Program-made: the position numbers and the translations under genes
Notes under the pieces: model-generated
The model's input: only the letters and a program-made list of their open reading frames with translations
Databases searched by the model: none
Told to the model about the DNA's origin: nothing
Assembly: GCF_005217615.1 (NCBI RefSeq)
Contig: NZ_SZNK01000001.1
Span: 2,003,501 to 2,067,500 of the forward strand
Direction: 5' to 3'
Source of the DNA: Brevibacillus antibioticus
GTDB lineage: Bacteria; Bacillota; Bacilli; Brevibacillales; Brevibacillaceae
DNA length: 64,000 nucleotides
In this document: positions 33,246 to 42,419 of the stretch, piece by piece
Layout: every line of letters begins with the position of its first letter
Numbering within the stretch: the first letter of the stretch is position 1

Positions 33246-35831
33246 TTACAAACGCGGATCGATCTCTTTTTCTTTCGCCACTTCGAAGAGTATCGTTGCG
33301 ACTACTTTTTGATACTCCGTATTTTCTGGAGAAATGTCGTGGAATTTGAAACCAAGCATCCGCTCTCCCAGCCTGTGTTCCTGCATCGAAGTCTTGAGCT
33401 TTTTCGTAATATTTTTCTGATTGAAAAGCTTGCGGTACTTGTGTGGAAAACGGTAGTCGTAGCCATAAATAATCGCCAAGTACTCTGAATTGCGAACCTT
33501 CATGGCAGGCACGACCTTCTGATCGATGAACTCTGGCTTGATCACGATGCCTTCCATCTTGTTTTCCAGTGTAATCGTAGAAAAGTAACGAGCCGCTTCT
33601 TCATATGCATTCGGCTCAGACAAATCGATAGTGAGAAAATGATCGTCATTTACGAAGCGATACATATCGGATGTTTTCCAATCGGGCAATTGCTCGTCCC
33701 CATTCAAATAGACGGCCTTTAGAATGGAAAAAGGCTTGTAGTCTAGCTCCCCTTCTCCTGCATAGAGCTCCAACTGTTTTTGGTAAATTTGATAGGCCTC
33801 CAAATGCTTGTCGACAGGAACGTAGCTATCTTTGATTTCTCGCACATACTTGTAGTTTCGATACAAGCTCGAACCGAATTTTTCCGTGAGCGCACTCTTG
33901 GATAGGTGGAACTGGTCTTTTTCGAATCCGCTCTCGTCATAGTTGTAAATGAGTTGATGAAATGTCTCTTCAAAAGCGTTTTCCTGCAAAAATGCAAATT
34001 CACTGCGCAGCGCGGATTCGATTGGTTTGAACTGCTTTTCGATTAAGCCCTTCCCTATTGCACTCCACGGCAACAATTCGCCATCCAAGATGATCATCGC
34101 TATTTCATTCTGCTCCATGTATGCGCGAAACCTTGCATGTAGCTTTTCATAAATCGATGTCAAATCAACCTGATTGATGGCATAACCGTTTCTGCTGATC
34201 GCAAAACACTTGTCGAGATCACGATGGAGATAGAGATTGCATCGCGAGCCCATGTATTTCGGTTGCAATATGACTTGATGAATGCCCCGATTTGCGAAAT
34301 AGTCCAATCCCGCCTTCAACGACTCCAATTCCTGAGTCGCCTCATCCTTATCCGCTGGGGGCATCGTTCCGGAAATAAAATTGACCTTGTTTTGCGAGCA
34401 GTAGCGGAGTCGACGGAGTTCTTCCTCTTCCAAATCTCCCATGGATACTTGTTTTTCTGCATGGAACAGGATCGGCAACTCATCAGTCATCACCCGATGC
34501 TCAGACGGAAACGATTTGAAAAACGGCTTGTGTGCGATCACGACGGAGGTCAAAGCATTTCCGTGCACACATCCGGTATCGAGATGGAGCTTGTTCTTTA
34601 GGCGAAACGCTTTTTGTGCCGCGATATGTCCAAAAATATGGTACGGAAGATTACTAACCGCTTCAACTGTCAAAAATGCGAGTTGCTCTTCCAATGAAGC
34701 TGTTCGGTCTATCCGAAAATTGCGTTGGCGTCGCAACGAATTCGCATCAAGCTTTCCGATATACTTCTTTTTGCATGGAGCGTGTGTGACATAATAGGAC
34801 GGGCCAGTCAATGCGTTCGATCGATAAAATGGCTGAGCGAGCGTATACAGGTGATTGAACATTTCGGTTAATTCAGCGTCTTTTTCCAGGACTTGTGTGG
34901 AATCAAAGTAATTCTCCAATAGCTGCGGGTCTATCCCTTTTAGTTCCTTTCGCAAGTACTTGTAGACAAAATTTTCGTGATTCCCTAGAACGAACAAGAA
35001 ATACTCTTGATTCGTGTATAGAAACTCGATGATCTCCCTGGTTTGCGCTCCTTTATCGATCCAGTCCCCTGCTACGATAATTTTGGTATGCTGCACCTTG
35101 TCAGTCGTGATGAGACAATTGCCCTCGAGCATGAATCCGTAGTTTTGCAAGAGACCTTTTAATTCGTAGACGCATTCGTGAATGTCTCCGATGATGATGT
35201 ATGTTTGATCTTTGGGAAGGATCGTTGCCAAATACGTTTCCTTATTTTCGATTACAATATTATAACGAGGATTAGCCACCCCATCTGCTAGTGCGTAAAA
35301 GTCTTTGTGCCGTACCCGGTGAATGTTGTGGTACCCTTCTTTGGATAATGCACGGAGCACTTCTTGCTTTAACCGGAGAATATGGTTGGTAATCAGTTTT
35401 TTTGACCGCTCGGATGCGTAATAATCATCCCGATTGCGATAATCAAAGAGGATCACTTCTAAGCGGTAATTGTTCTCGGCTGCAATTTCGCGGACTTTCG
35501 AGCGAAAGTCTTCTGCTAGTCCTGTTGTATCGACGACCACGAATTCGGCATTGATCGGAAACGAGGTCACCAAGCGCAGCTTTTCAAACAGGAGCTGAAA
35601 TGCCTGCTCGCTGGCTTCTAGCATCACCTGATCATACTTGTCGTAATCATAGCCCAAAAGTTCCTGGCGAATGCTGTCCGAGCAAATGTATTGGACATTT
35701 GCTTTTACGTTTTTTGGTTCATCTTCAAATGAAAGACTCGGCATGAGTACTTCTTTGGCAAAAGTTGTCTTCCCACATTCGGTGGGACCGACGAGCATAA
35801 AAATCGTGTGAACCTGCGTCTGTAACAGCAT
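33246..35831 (-). CDS. pnkP: Pnkp: polynucleotide kinase-phosphatase-ligase
   Basis: An 861-residue three-domain RNA repair enzyme. Kinase (1-160): Walker A GPTECGKTTF at about 15-24. Phosphatase (about 210-460): IGDIHE, AGDWIDKG and LGNHENF, the binuclear metallophosphoesterase signatures that heal 2',3'-cyclic phosphate ends. Ligase/adenylyltransferase (about 500-861): nucleotidyl motif QPKYMGSRCNLY with the AMP-accepting Lys, LDGELLPW motif III, and EGIVIKP plus MKVRNSEYL motifs IV-V. Length matches Clostridium thermocellum Pnkp (about 870). It works with Hen1, encoded three bases upstream, to seal and 3'-methylate cut RNA. Confidence 0.95.
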   Translation of the reverse strand: MLLQTQVHTIFMLVGPTECGKTTFAKEVLMPSLSFEDEPKNVKANVQYICSDSIRQELLGYDYDKYDQVMLEASEQAFQLLFEKLRLVTSFPINAEFVVVDTTGLAEDFRSKVREIAAENNYRLEVILFDYRNRDDYYASERSKKLITNHILRLKQEVLRALSKEGYHNIHRVRHKDFYALADGVANPRYNIVIENKETYLATILPKDQTYIIIGDIHECVYELKGLLQNYGFMLEGNCLITTDKVQHTKIIVAGDWIDKGAQTREIIEFLYTNQEYFLFVLGNHENFVYKYLRKELKGIDPQLLENYFDSTQVLEKDAELTEMFNHLYTLAQPFYRSNALTGPSYYVTHAPCKKKYIGKLDANSLRRQRNFRIDRTASLEEQLAFLTVEAVSNLPYHIFGHIAAQKAFRLKNKLHLDTGCVHGNALTSVVIAHKPFFKSFPSEHRVMTDELPILFHAEKQVSMGDLEEEELRRLRYCSQNKVNFISGTMPPADKDEATQELESLKAGLDYFANRGIHQVILQPKYMGSRCNLYLHRDLDKCFAISRNGYAINQVDLTSIYEKLHARFRAYMEQNEIAMIILDGELLPWSAIGKGLIEKQFKPIESALRSEFAFLQENAFEETFHQLIYNYDESGFEKDQFHLSKSALTEKFGSSLYRNYKYVREIKDSYVPVDKHLEAYQIYQKQLELYAGEGELDYKPFSILKAVYLNGDEQLPDWKTSDMYRFVNDDHFLTIDLSEPNAYEEAARYFSTITLENKMEGIVIKPEFIDQKVVPAMKVRNSEYLAIIYGYDYRFPHKYRKLFNQKNITKKLKTSMQEHRLGERMLGFKFHDISPENTEYQKVVATILFEVAKEKEIDPRL

Positions 35832-35833
35832 CG

Positions 35834-37099
35834 TTACGCCCCCTTTCTCTGGACAATGACGCCTTGTGTGGTGTGGATGTCGTTCACGCCGTCACCAATG
35901 GATACAAATTGCCCCTGCACCCCAGCTTCTTCCATGATTTCGGTCATCCATGCCTGGAACTCTTTTTGTCCCATTTCCCATTTATGATCGTCGTGGCGAT
36001 ACCCTTCTAGCTCATAGAACGGATTAAAGTCTGAGTTGGGTGTTGTAATGATAAGCTGGTCAAAATCCAATCGCCTGCATATTTGCTTAATGAGCGCTCT
36101 CGCTTCATCTTTGCTCATATGTTCAATGACCTCAGTCATAATGACATCTACCTGTTCACCGTTGTAATCCTGTAAAAACTGATCGAGCGAGGGGAACAAA
36201 ATCAGATTCGAGATTTCTTTTTCCCAGGCCCTGCGTCTGACTGCTTCCAGCGATTGTTCATCGATATCGATGGCATAGTAATACTGCGGCAGCTTGGTAG
36301 CGAACGGAATCGCATAAAAGCCTTCTCCGCATCCAATATCTACAATCGATTTGGTAAAAGGAAGCTTACTCGCGATGTAGTTCCTTCTCTGCAAACCGGT
36401 GCTGCCATACTCCAATTGAATGGGGTAGCGGCTTGTCTTCTCGATCTCGGTCTTATACTTGCGATAGCGATCTCTGGTTGTCAGGAAATTGCGTGCGAAC
36501 AAGCTTCGTATGTAAAAAGGTGCGTCGATGACATGGATGCTTTTGATGTATTTATCCAGGATGTTATCGGAAATATCGATGTGCTCTTTTCCAAACATAC
36601 TCAAGAATAAACAGAGCACACTGACGACGTGGAGAAGCTGATGAAGACTCGTTCTCGTTGTGATGGTCAGAGCGTAGCTTTTATCCGCGTGGTGCTTGAG
36701 TTCAAAAGTGAAGTCCTTGAGGTGCTTCTCAAAAAATGTCAGATACAGCAGCCGTTCAATGTGAATCATGTTGATGAAAAAAACATGCTCATACCCTTCT
36801 GCATCCCGCTCGTCGTGTTGCTTCATCGGTGCGGAAAAAAATTCATTGATCGCATTTAACGGAAACAAGGGTGTATTGTACCGGGAGACATTCAAATATT
36901 CAAAATGCTCCTGTTCGGATTGTTTATAGGAGACTTCATTTTCTGCATCTTTAAAATAAACGTTGTATGTATCCGTATTGGAAAACCACCCGTATGCGAT
37001 GCCTTTTCGAATGGATCGTAAACTCAGTCCGGAATCCGGATTTTTCTTGATCATGTGCGAAAAGTCCGGGTTCTGTGATCGTAGCTGAACAATGGCCAT
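35834..37099 (-). CDS. hen1: bacterial Hen1 RNA 3'-terminal 2'-O-methyltransferase
   Basis: A 421-residue Hen1. ATG at 37099 with AGGTGAG seven bases upstream; a longer frame adds 20 residues. The N-terminal half (about 1-215) is the region that in other bacteria activates the Pnkp ligase. The C-terminal methyltransferase has the SAM motif VDIGCGEGFYA near 268-278, YYAIDIDE, the metal-binding TEVIEHM near 338-344 and YRHDDHKWEMGQ near 385-396, matching the Hen1 metal/His set. It methylates the 2'-OH at the repair junction before ligation, blocking re-cleavage by ribotoxins (family knowledge). Confidence 0.95.
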   Translation of the reverse strand: MAIVQLRSQNPDFSHMIKKNPDSGLSLRSIRKGIAYGWFSNTDTYNVYFKDAENEVSYKQSEQEHFEYLNVSRYNTPLFPLNAINEFFSAPMKQHDERDAEGYEHVFFINMIHIERLLYLTFFEKHLKDFTFELKHHADKSYALTITTRTSLHQLLHVVSVLCLFLSMFGKEHIDISDNILDKYIKSIHVIDAPFYIRSLFARNFLTTRDRYRKYKTEIEKTSRYPIQLEYGSTGLQRRNYIASKLPFTKSIVDIGCGEGFYAIPFATKLPQYYYAIDIDEQSLEAVRRRAWEKEISNLILFPSLDQFLQDYNGEQVDVIMTEVIEHMSKDEARALIKQICRRLDFDQLIITTPNSDFNPFYELEGYRHDDHKWEMGQKEFQAWMTEIMEEAGVQGQFVSIGDGVNDIHTTQGVIVQRKGA

Positions 37100-37159
37100 A
37101 CGTTGTCTCACCTCTGGAAAAGAAGAATGAATTTCTACTGACAATATTCGCCTTTCCAT

Positions 37160-37377
37160 CCCTTGCTGAACAGGGTAAAAGTATTACGACCTTCCAATTA
37201 AGAGAAGAATTTGAATCAATATGGCAAGAAATTATACAAGCAGTCGAAAATCAAAGTATTGAGCAGGCCAAAAAAGTGACGGCGGATGCGATCAGAAGCA
37301 TTCACGATTGCATTCGCCATCAGATGTACGGAGTTAGGCAGTTGGTTGAATTGTGTGAGGTATTGGAGCTCGTGTGA
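37160..37377 (+). pseudogene. fragment resembling the C-terminus of a GntR/FCD regulator
   Basis: Coding-like sequence FQLREEFESIWQEIIQAVEN followed by QAKKVTADAIRSIHDCIRHQ and a TGA at 37375. It resembles the last helices of the FCD ligand-binding domain of FadR-type GntR regulators, but no DNA-binding domain or plausible start precedes it: upstream the frame runs antisense into hen1. Probably a remnant left between hen1 and the enoyl-CoA hydratase gene. Identification is tentative. Confidence 0.35.
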
Positions 37378-38163
37378 TTATCTCCCTGTAAAACGCGGTG
37401 GAGTCTTGTCTAAGAAAGCTTTGGTTCCTTCCCGGAAGTCTTCGGTGGATGCCACCAGTCCGAAGTAGTCTGCGCCTAGAAGTGCGGACTCCTCTACTGT
37501 CAGATTACTCCCGCGATGAATCGCGTCCCACGTCAGTTTCACTGCCAGTGGAGACTGCGCCAAAATTTCTTGGAGTACCTCCTCTGTTTCTGCCAGTAGC
37601 CGCTCTCGCGAAACGACCCGATTTACCAGTCCCATTCTATATGCTTCATCCGCATCTATCGCTGATCCTGTCAGAAGCAACTCCGCGGCACGGCCTTTTC
37701 CTATTAGCCTAGGGAGTCTGGTTGTTCCACCAAAGCCCGCCACTGCCCCAATTCGTACTTCTGGATGTCCCATTTTGGCATGTTGAACCGCAATACGCAG
37801 TGTGCACGATTCAGCGATCTCAAGACCCCCGCCTAACGCATAGCCGTTAATCGCAGCAACGACTACTTTTCCCAACGATTCGATTTGATTGGTCACTGAC
37901 ACGGCCAACTGAGCAAAATCCCTTACTTCCAACGGTGTAGCCTGATGCAAATACGAAATGTCGGCGCCAGCCGAAAATGCTTTTTCTCCCGCGCCTGTAA
38001 GGATGACCGCTTTCACACTGTTATCGGTTTTGATCCGGTCCAAGATGCTCGATAGTTGATTAAGGACATCTCGGTTCAATGCATTCAATGCCTCTGGTCT
38101 GTTTAGCGTAAGGGTCACGATTCCTTTCTCATTCTTGTACAAAACAACCTCTTCAACGCTCAT
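37378..38163 (-). CDS. enoyl-CoA hydratase/isomerase family protein
   Basis: A 261-residue crotonase. GGAGGATGGAAAG precedes the ATG. The oxyanion-hole segment FSAGADISYL near 64-73 and INGYALGGGLEIAESC near 106-121 are intact; the two catalytic Glu positions of hydratases correspond to E in GGGLEIAESC and E in GHPEVRIGAVAGFGGTTRLP. Full hydratase activity on 2-enoyl-CoA is likely. Monocistronic here, so pathway (fatty or branched-chain acid) is not decided by context. Confidence 0.92.
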   Translation of the reverse strand: MSVEEVVLYKNEKGIVTLTLNRPEALNALNRDVLNQLSSILDRIKTDNSVKAVILTGAGEKAFSAGADISYLHQATPLEVRDFAQLAVSVTNQIESLGKVVVAAINGYALGGGLEIAESCTLRIAVQHAKMGHPEVRIGAVAGFGGTTRLPRLIGKGRAAELLLTGSAIDADEAYRMGLVNRVVSRERLLAETEEVLQEILAQSPLAVKLTWDAIHRGSNLTVEESALLGADYFGLVASTEDFREGTKAFLDKTPPRFTGR

Positions 38164-38285
38164 CTTTCCATCCTCCCATCGTTTTAGAAGCTACTGAATA
38201 AAAAAGCACGTTTCGACCAGGTAACCTTCTGGGCGTTACCTGCTTAGTTTGCTTTTTGAATGGAAATTCCTTCTTCTTCCATATA

Positions 38286-38343
38286 CAAAACAAAAAAGGA
38301 TGACCTCGGAGCTTCAACCACCAAAGCACCTTTACGGTCATCC
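38286..38343 (-). terminator. terminator of gnd
   Basis: GGATGACC/GGTCATCC stem (38298-38343) and TTTTTTGTTTTG on the minus strand, seven bases after the gnd stop. A second hairpin CAGGTAAC/GTTACCTG lies at about 38219-38243. Confidence 0.8.
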
Positions 38344-38349
38344 CATTTC

Positions 38350-39246
38350 TTATTTCTTTTCTACGGCATGTCCACCAAATTCATTGCGCAAGGCTGCGAC
38401 AACTTTACCGTGGAACGTATCCTCGTCCAGTGAACGGTAACGCATCAGCAAGGACATCGCAATCACGGGTGTGGCTGCCTGTAGATCCAGCGCGGTTTCC
38501 AGCGTCCATTTTCCTTCCCCGGAAGAATGCATGACCCCACGGATTTCGTCGAGCTTGGCATCTTTTCGAAAAGCTCGCTCTGTTAAGTCCATCAGCCAGC
38601 CTCGAATGACGGAACCATTTGCCCACACGCGTGCGACCTCGGCAAAATCGTAGTTATACTGGCTTTTCGCAAGCACCTCAAAACCTTCCCCAATCGCCTG
38701 CATCATGCCGTATTCGATTCCGTTATGAATCATTTTCAAGAAGTGGCCGCTCCCCGCTTCCCCAGCATACAAATATCCGTTTTCGACGTTTATGTCGCGA
38801 ATCATCGGCTCAATATGAATGAATGCTTCCCGATCCCCACCAATCATCATACATGCTCCGTGGCGCGCTCCCTCCATGCCTCCGCTCGTTCCTGCATCCA
38901 TGAAGTGAATGCCTTTCTCATTTAAGCGTGCAAAGCGATTTAGCGATTGCTTATAATGAGAGTTGCCACCGTCAATGACGATATCTCCTTCAGCAAGCAA
39001 GGTAGAGAGTTGATCAACCAATTGATCCACAATCTCTCCTGCTGGTACCATTAGCCATACTATGCGAGGTGTCGGCAGCTTCGCCACAGCGTCTTCCACC
39101 GAAAATGCCGGAATCGCGCCTTCATGACTCAACTCTTCTGCACGCGTAGAATCTACATCATAGGCTACGACCTCATGCTGATGCGAGAGCAAATTAAGCG
39201 TGAGATTGTACCCCATTTTTCCTAATCCGAGGATCGCAAGTTTCAT
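38350..39246 (-). CDS. gnd: 6-phosphogluconate dehydrogenase, short decarboxylating form
   Basis: A 298-residue enzyme of the NAD-type short 6PGDH group (about 300 residues against 470 for the long form; YqeC/GntZ-like). ATG at 39246 with AAGGAG 12 bases upstream. The nucleotide motif GLGKMG is at 6-11, IDGGNSHYK near 95-103, DAGTSGGMEGA near 118-128, and KMIHNGIEYGMMQAIGEG with the catalytic Lys near 177-194. It turns 6-phosphogluconate into ribulose 5-phosphate, CO2 and NAD(P)H. An RpiR sugar-phosphate regulator lies beyond the IS element and was probably its divergent neighbour. Confidence 0.92.
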   Translation of the reverse strand: MKLAILGLGKMGYNLTLNLLSHQHEVVAYDVDSTRAEELSHEGAIPAFSVEDAVAKLPTPRIVWLMVPAGEIVDQLVDQLSTLLAEGDIVIDGGNSHYKQSLNRFARLNEKGIHFMDAGTSGGMEGARHGACMMIGGDREAFIHIEPMIRDINVENGYLYAGEAGSGHFLKMIHNGIEYGMMQAIGEGFEVLAKSQYNYDFAEVARVWANGSVIRGWLMDLTERAFRKDAKLDEIRGVMHSSGEGKWTLETALDLQAATPVIAMSLLMRYRSLDEDTFHGKVVAALRNEFGGHAVEKK

Positions 39247-39297
39247 ATCGTGTACGTCACTCCTTTTTGGATCATATTCGTTACCACGTATTATAGG

Positions 39298-39440
39298 TTG
39301 ACACTCCTCATGCCTAAAGGCAGGGGATTCTTGGGTAGTCACTCCTCACGGAGTGAAATTCACCAAGCTATCCCTGTGTGTCCCACAGTTCAGTTGGCTA
39401 TGCCAACAGTCGAAGTCCTTCTTGCTCAATATTGATGGCT
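39298..39440 (-). ncRNA. predicted omega-RNA (right-end element RNA) of TnpB
   Basis: In this family the RNA guide scaffold derives from the 3' end of tnpB through the right end, with the guide taken from flanking host DNA. The stretch has the usual hairpins (TGTGGGACACACA, GGAGTG/CACTCC and CCTGCCTTTAGGC). The guide would be host sequence at 39278-39297. Predicted from family knowledge. Confidence 0.5.
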
Positions 39441-40495
39441 GCGTTTTCGTCACGATCATGCTTCGTACCACATTTCGGGCAAGTCCATTGTCGCAAGTTG
39501 AGGTTTTTCACGTCTTTGTTGCGGTATCCACAATGTGGGGTGGAGCAGAGTTGGCTTGAAGGGAATTGCTTCCCAACGATGGAGATCGTTCTACCGTACC
39601 ATTCCGCCTTATACTCCAACATCATACGAAACATAGACCACGAAGCGTCCGCAATGGATTTCGCTAACTTGTGGTTTTTAACCATATTTTCCACTTGCAA
39701 GTCCTCCAAACAGATCACTTGGTTTTCGTTGATCAGCTTGGTTGACAGCTTATGTAGAAAGTCGTTACGGGTATTTGCAATTTTTTCATGGAGCCTAGCT
39801 ACTTTGATACGTGCTTTGTTACGGTTTTTATTACCTTTTTGTCTGCGGGATTTAATCCGTTGCCACTTTGCCAGTTGTTTTTCATACTTGCGATAGTATT
39901 TGGGATTCTCAACCTTCTCTCCATTAGAGAGGATGGCGAAATCCTTGATTCCGAGGTCAATCCCTACAGTCGATCCTACATTTGGGAGTGGTTGATTTTC
40001 CGTTTCACATAGAATGGATACAAAGTATTTTCCAGAAGGATTCAGTCTGATCGTAGCCGATAGGATACGCCCCCGGACTTCTCTGGATTTAGCAAACGAT
40101 ACCCATCCCAGCTTAGGAAGTTTGATGCGATTCCCTACTATTTTGATGTTCATCTTGCATGTATAGGATTGCTTTGGGTTCTTCTTGCTCTTGAATTTGG
40201 GATAGCCTTTTTTCTCTTTGAAAAACTTTTTGTAGGAGGAATCCAAATCTTTTAAGGTTGATTGCAGAGCAGTGGAGTCCACTTCTTTCAACCATTCGAT
40301 TTCTTTTTTGAGTTGCGTGAGCAAAGCAGAGCAGTCGTTGTAGTTCAGCGTTTTCTTTTCATGTTCGTAGGCGTCATTCCGTTTCGCAAGAAAGTGATTG
40401 AATACAAAGCGAGTACATCCAATTGTCTTGTTGATGAGTGTTGCTTGTTCTTTGTTTGGATACAAACGGAATTTGTAGGCTCTATGCAAGTTCAA
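39398..40495 (-). CDS. tnpB: RNA-guided nuclease TnpB
   Basis: A 365-residue TnpB. TTG start overlaps the tnpA stop. RuvC residues are all present: [10 protein letters not shown] (Asp near 176), [10 protein letters not shown] (Glu near 260) and [11 protein letters not shown] (Asp near 345). The zinc finger has [10 protein letters not shown] and WTCPKCG. N-terminal [10 protein letters not shown] is typical of OrfB_IS605. An intact TnpB cuts the empty donor site using its omega-RNA and helps keep the element (family knowledge). Confidence 0.95.
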   Translation of the reverse strand: MNLHRAYKFRLYPNKEQATLINKTIGCTRFVFNHFLAKRNDAYEHEKKTLNYNDCSALLTQLKKEIEWLKEVDSTALQSTLKDLDSSYKKFFKEKKGYPKFKSKKNPKQSYTCKMNIKIVGNRIKLPKLGWVSFAKSREVRGRILSATIRLNPSGKYFVSILCETENQPLPNVGSTVGIDLGIKDFAILSNGEKVENPKYYRKYEKQLAKWQRIKSRRQKGNKNRNKARIKVARLHEKIANTRNDFLHKLSTKLINENQVICLEDLQVENMVKNHKLAKSIADASWSMFRMMLEYKAEWYGRTISIVGKQFPSSQLCSTPHCGYRNKDVKNLNLRQWTCPKCGTKHDRDENAAINIEQEGLRLLA

Positions 40496-40884
40496 TCACT
40501 CCTTTCCTTTTGAGACTCGATGTATTTCTGAATCACATCGAGTTGAACAGTTCCAACTGTCGCAACAAAGTAGGAGTTTGTCCATAGCGAGGGAAGTCTG
40601 CTTTTGAGATGTCTAAATTCCATCCACAACACTCTGGATATATAGCCCTTCAAAGATTTTACGACTCGGTGGATTCCGAATTGCGGATCGCATTTGATGA
40701 GCAAATGAACGTGGTCTGGCATGATCTCCATTTCAACAATTTCTGTACGAAGTTCTTTTTCCTTTTCAAGAAACAACTCTTTTAATCGAATGTCTACTGG
40801 CTCTTTCAAAACCTTTTTACGATACTTCGGACAAAAAACAACGTGATATTTACAGTCAAATACGACATTGTAGTTACTTTCCAC
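40492..40884 (-). CDS. tnpA: IS200-type HUH transposase TnpA
   Basis: A 130-residue Y1 single-strand transposase. The HUH metal motif is PDHVHLL near 56-62 and the nucleophilic Tyr is in [10 protein letters not shown] near 122. N-terminal [15 protein letters not shown] is family-typical. Length is normal. The last four bases overlap tnpB. Confidence 0.95.
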   Translation of the reverse strand: MESNYNVVFDCKYHVVFCPKYRKKVLKEPVDIRLKELFLEKEKELRTEIVEMEIMPDHVHLLIKCDPQFGIHRVVKSLKGYISRVLWMEFRHLKSRLPSLWTNSYFVATVGTVQLDVIQKYIESQKERSD

Positions 40885-41051
40885 CGATCTGCATATGGTT
40901 AATTATACCAATTCATTAGATAGAGAAGATATATCTGACAGAGATCGACAAAAAAAGAACTATTTTCGTTTGCTCTTAGCACCCCCTTCAGGGGATGCAG
41001 AGCAAAGTGCCTTATATCCCCATAGCTAAAGCAAGGGGTTTTACGGCACGA

Positions 41052-41852
41052 GTGATAAAAATTTTCATCCCGCATGCTCCTCGTGTGCTCACGCAATTAC
41101 GCGCTATCTATACGCAATTAAGCGGGAAAGAACAACAGATCGCCGACTATATTTTGGAGCACGCCAATGAAGTTATTCACTTCTCGATCACGGAGCTAGC
41201 CGACCAATGCCAGTGTGCAGATGCTACCGTATTTCGTCTATGTCGCAGACTTGGCTTTCGGGGCTACCAAGCATTCAAGATCGCCTTGGCAAGTGAAGTC
41301 ACGAATCCGAAGCAAACGATTCACCAAGAAATCAACCTCGACGACGATGACGTCAGTGCGATTGCTGAAAAAATTTTCACAGCGAATATCGAGACGATTC
41401 GGGACACACAGCAGATTATCAATAAAGATGAGTTAATAAAAATCGTCTCCTGTTTGGAAAACGCAAGCCGGATCGAGTTTTATGGTTCAGGAGGCTCAGC
41501 CGTCATCGCACAGGATGCGTACCACAAATTTATGCGGACAGGCATCCCTTGTCTTTATCATTCTGATGCTCACTATCAAGTAATGGCGGCAGCCCTGCAG
41601 GTTGCCAAGGAAGCCGGAGCGAAAACAATCGGAATCACGAGCTATGGAAAATCTCCTCTCGTATGTCTCGCAGACATGTGCTTGTACACGACTTCACGCG
41701 AAACGGTATTTCGTACGGAAGCTCTGTCGTCCAGACTTGCTCAGCTCAGCTTGATTGATCTGCTCTATGTAGCCGTATCCTTACGTCGGCAGGATGATAC
41801 GATCGCCAATATCCAGCAAATTCGCGAAGCCATCTCACTCAAGCGCCTGTAA
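41052..41852 (+). CDS. RpiR-family regulator (HTH-SIS), start disturbed by IS
   Basis: About 266 residues. N-terminal RpiR helix-turn-helix: SGKEQQIADYILEHANEVIH, SITELADQCQCADATVFRLC. C-terminal SIS sugar-isomerase domain: RIEFYGSGGSAVIAQDAYHK and TIGITSYGKSPLV. The stop at 41852 is certain; the start is not. Options are GTG 41052 at the IS edge, ATT 41061 and GTG 41085, none with a convincing ribosome site. The IS left end sits just upstream, so native translation signals may have been separated. RpiR proteins sense phosphosugars; gnd beyond the IS is a plausible target. Confidence 0.82.
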   Translation: MIKIFIPHAPRVLTQLRAIYTQLSGKEQQIADYILEHANEVIHFSITELADQCQCADATVFRLCRRLGFRGYQAFKIALASEVTNPKQTIHQEINLDDDDVSAIAEKIFTANIETIRDTQQIINKDELIKIVSCLENASRIEFYGSGGSAVIAQDAYHKFMRTGIPCLYHSDAHYQVMAAALQVAKEAGAKTIGITSYGKSPLVCLADMCLYTTSRETVFRTEALSSRLAQLSLIDLLYVAVSLRRQDDTIANIQQIREAISLKRL

Positions 41853-41866
41853 ATCAGGCGTTTTTT
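41844..41866 (+). terminator. terminator of rpiR
   Basis: CGCCTG/CAGGCG stem overlapping the stop codon, followed by TTTTTTC. Confidence 0.9.
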
Positions 41867-42064
41867 CTTTCGCTTCCCTCCTCTTGCGACCATCTCTTGA
41901 TAATCTTTGACCACTAGCGCGATATGGACGATGGATTGAATCCTGATCTCGGTTCCATCTGAAGGTTTTTTGGAATGAAATGTTAGATTTGGGACACACT
42001 ATGCCTTGGGGCTGCACGTTTGATATAGCAGAGCTTCCCAACACTAATCGAGGGAGTGACAATC

Positions 42065-42334
42065 TTGGCTACGAACAACGAACGCAATCACAACGATGCT
42101 GTTGCCAACGACGAAGCGAACATGACAGGCAGTGGAGCTGGTGAAGCTGTAGGAACAGTTGGCGGTGCGGCAGTAGGTGCTGCTGTAGGTTCAATTTTAG
42201 GTCCGCTTGGTACCATTGCAGGAGCCGTTGCCGGGGGTGCACTTGGCAACAAAATGGGTGAAAACGTGGCGGCTGACGCCAACGACACGTTCGATGCTGC
42301 GAATCATGATGCTAATAGAGACCGAACAGAATAA
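42065..42334 (+). CDS. small glycine-zipper protein
   Basis: An 89-residue protein. TTG start at 42065, nine bases after GAGGGA; the in-frame GTG three codons earlier overlaps that site. The middle (about 22-62) is a glycine zipper, GTVGGAAVGAAVGSILGPLG then AGAVAGGALGNKMG, with GxxxG spacing able to insert as a helical hairpin in membranes. The ends are polar and Asn/Asp-rich. Glycine-zipper proteins include envelope stress and pore-forming proteins. It converges on the toxin-like gene 42420-44351, so an immunity or accessory role is possible but unsupported. Confidence 0.75.
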   Translation: MATNNERNHNDAVANDEANMTGSGAGEAVGTVGGAAVGAAVGSILGPLGTIAGAVAGGALGNKMGENVAADANDTFDAANHDANRDRTE

Positions 42335-42363
42335 AGCAAGCTCTTCTATGTTTGACAAGACTG

Positions 42364-42385
42364 GGTGCAGGGGCAAACCTGCACC
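42364..42385 (+). terminator. hairpin after the glycine-zipper gene
   Basis: GGTGCAGG/CCTGCACC stem, no strong T-tract; located between convergent genes. Confidence 0.55.
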
Positions 42386-42419
42386 TCCTTCCCACACATG
42401 GTCTTCCTTTTCTCCCCCC

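Larger units (their letters stand above)
39298..41054 (-). mobile_element. IS200/IS605 family insertion sequence
   Basis: About 1.76 kb, with tnpA then tnpB in the minus direction. The right end is taken as TCAA at 39298-39301, eight bases outside a subterminal hairpin (39306-39326). The left end is placed 16 bases outside the hairpin CCCC/GGGG at 41018-41038, giving the flank TTTAT|C. These distances fit IS608-type ends; there are no inverted terminal repeats or target duplication, as expected. Both genes look intact, so the element may be active. It separates gnd from rpiR. Confidence 0.85.
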
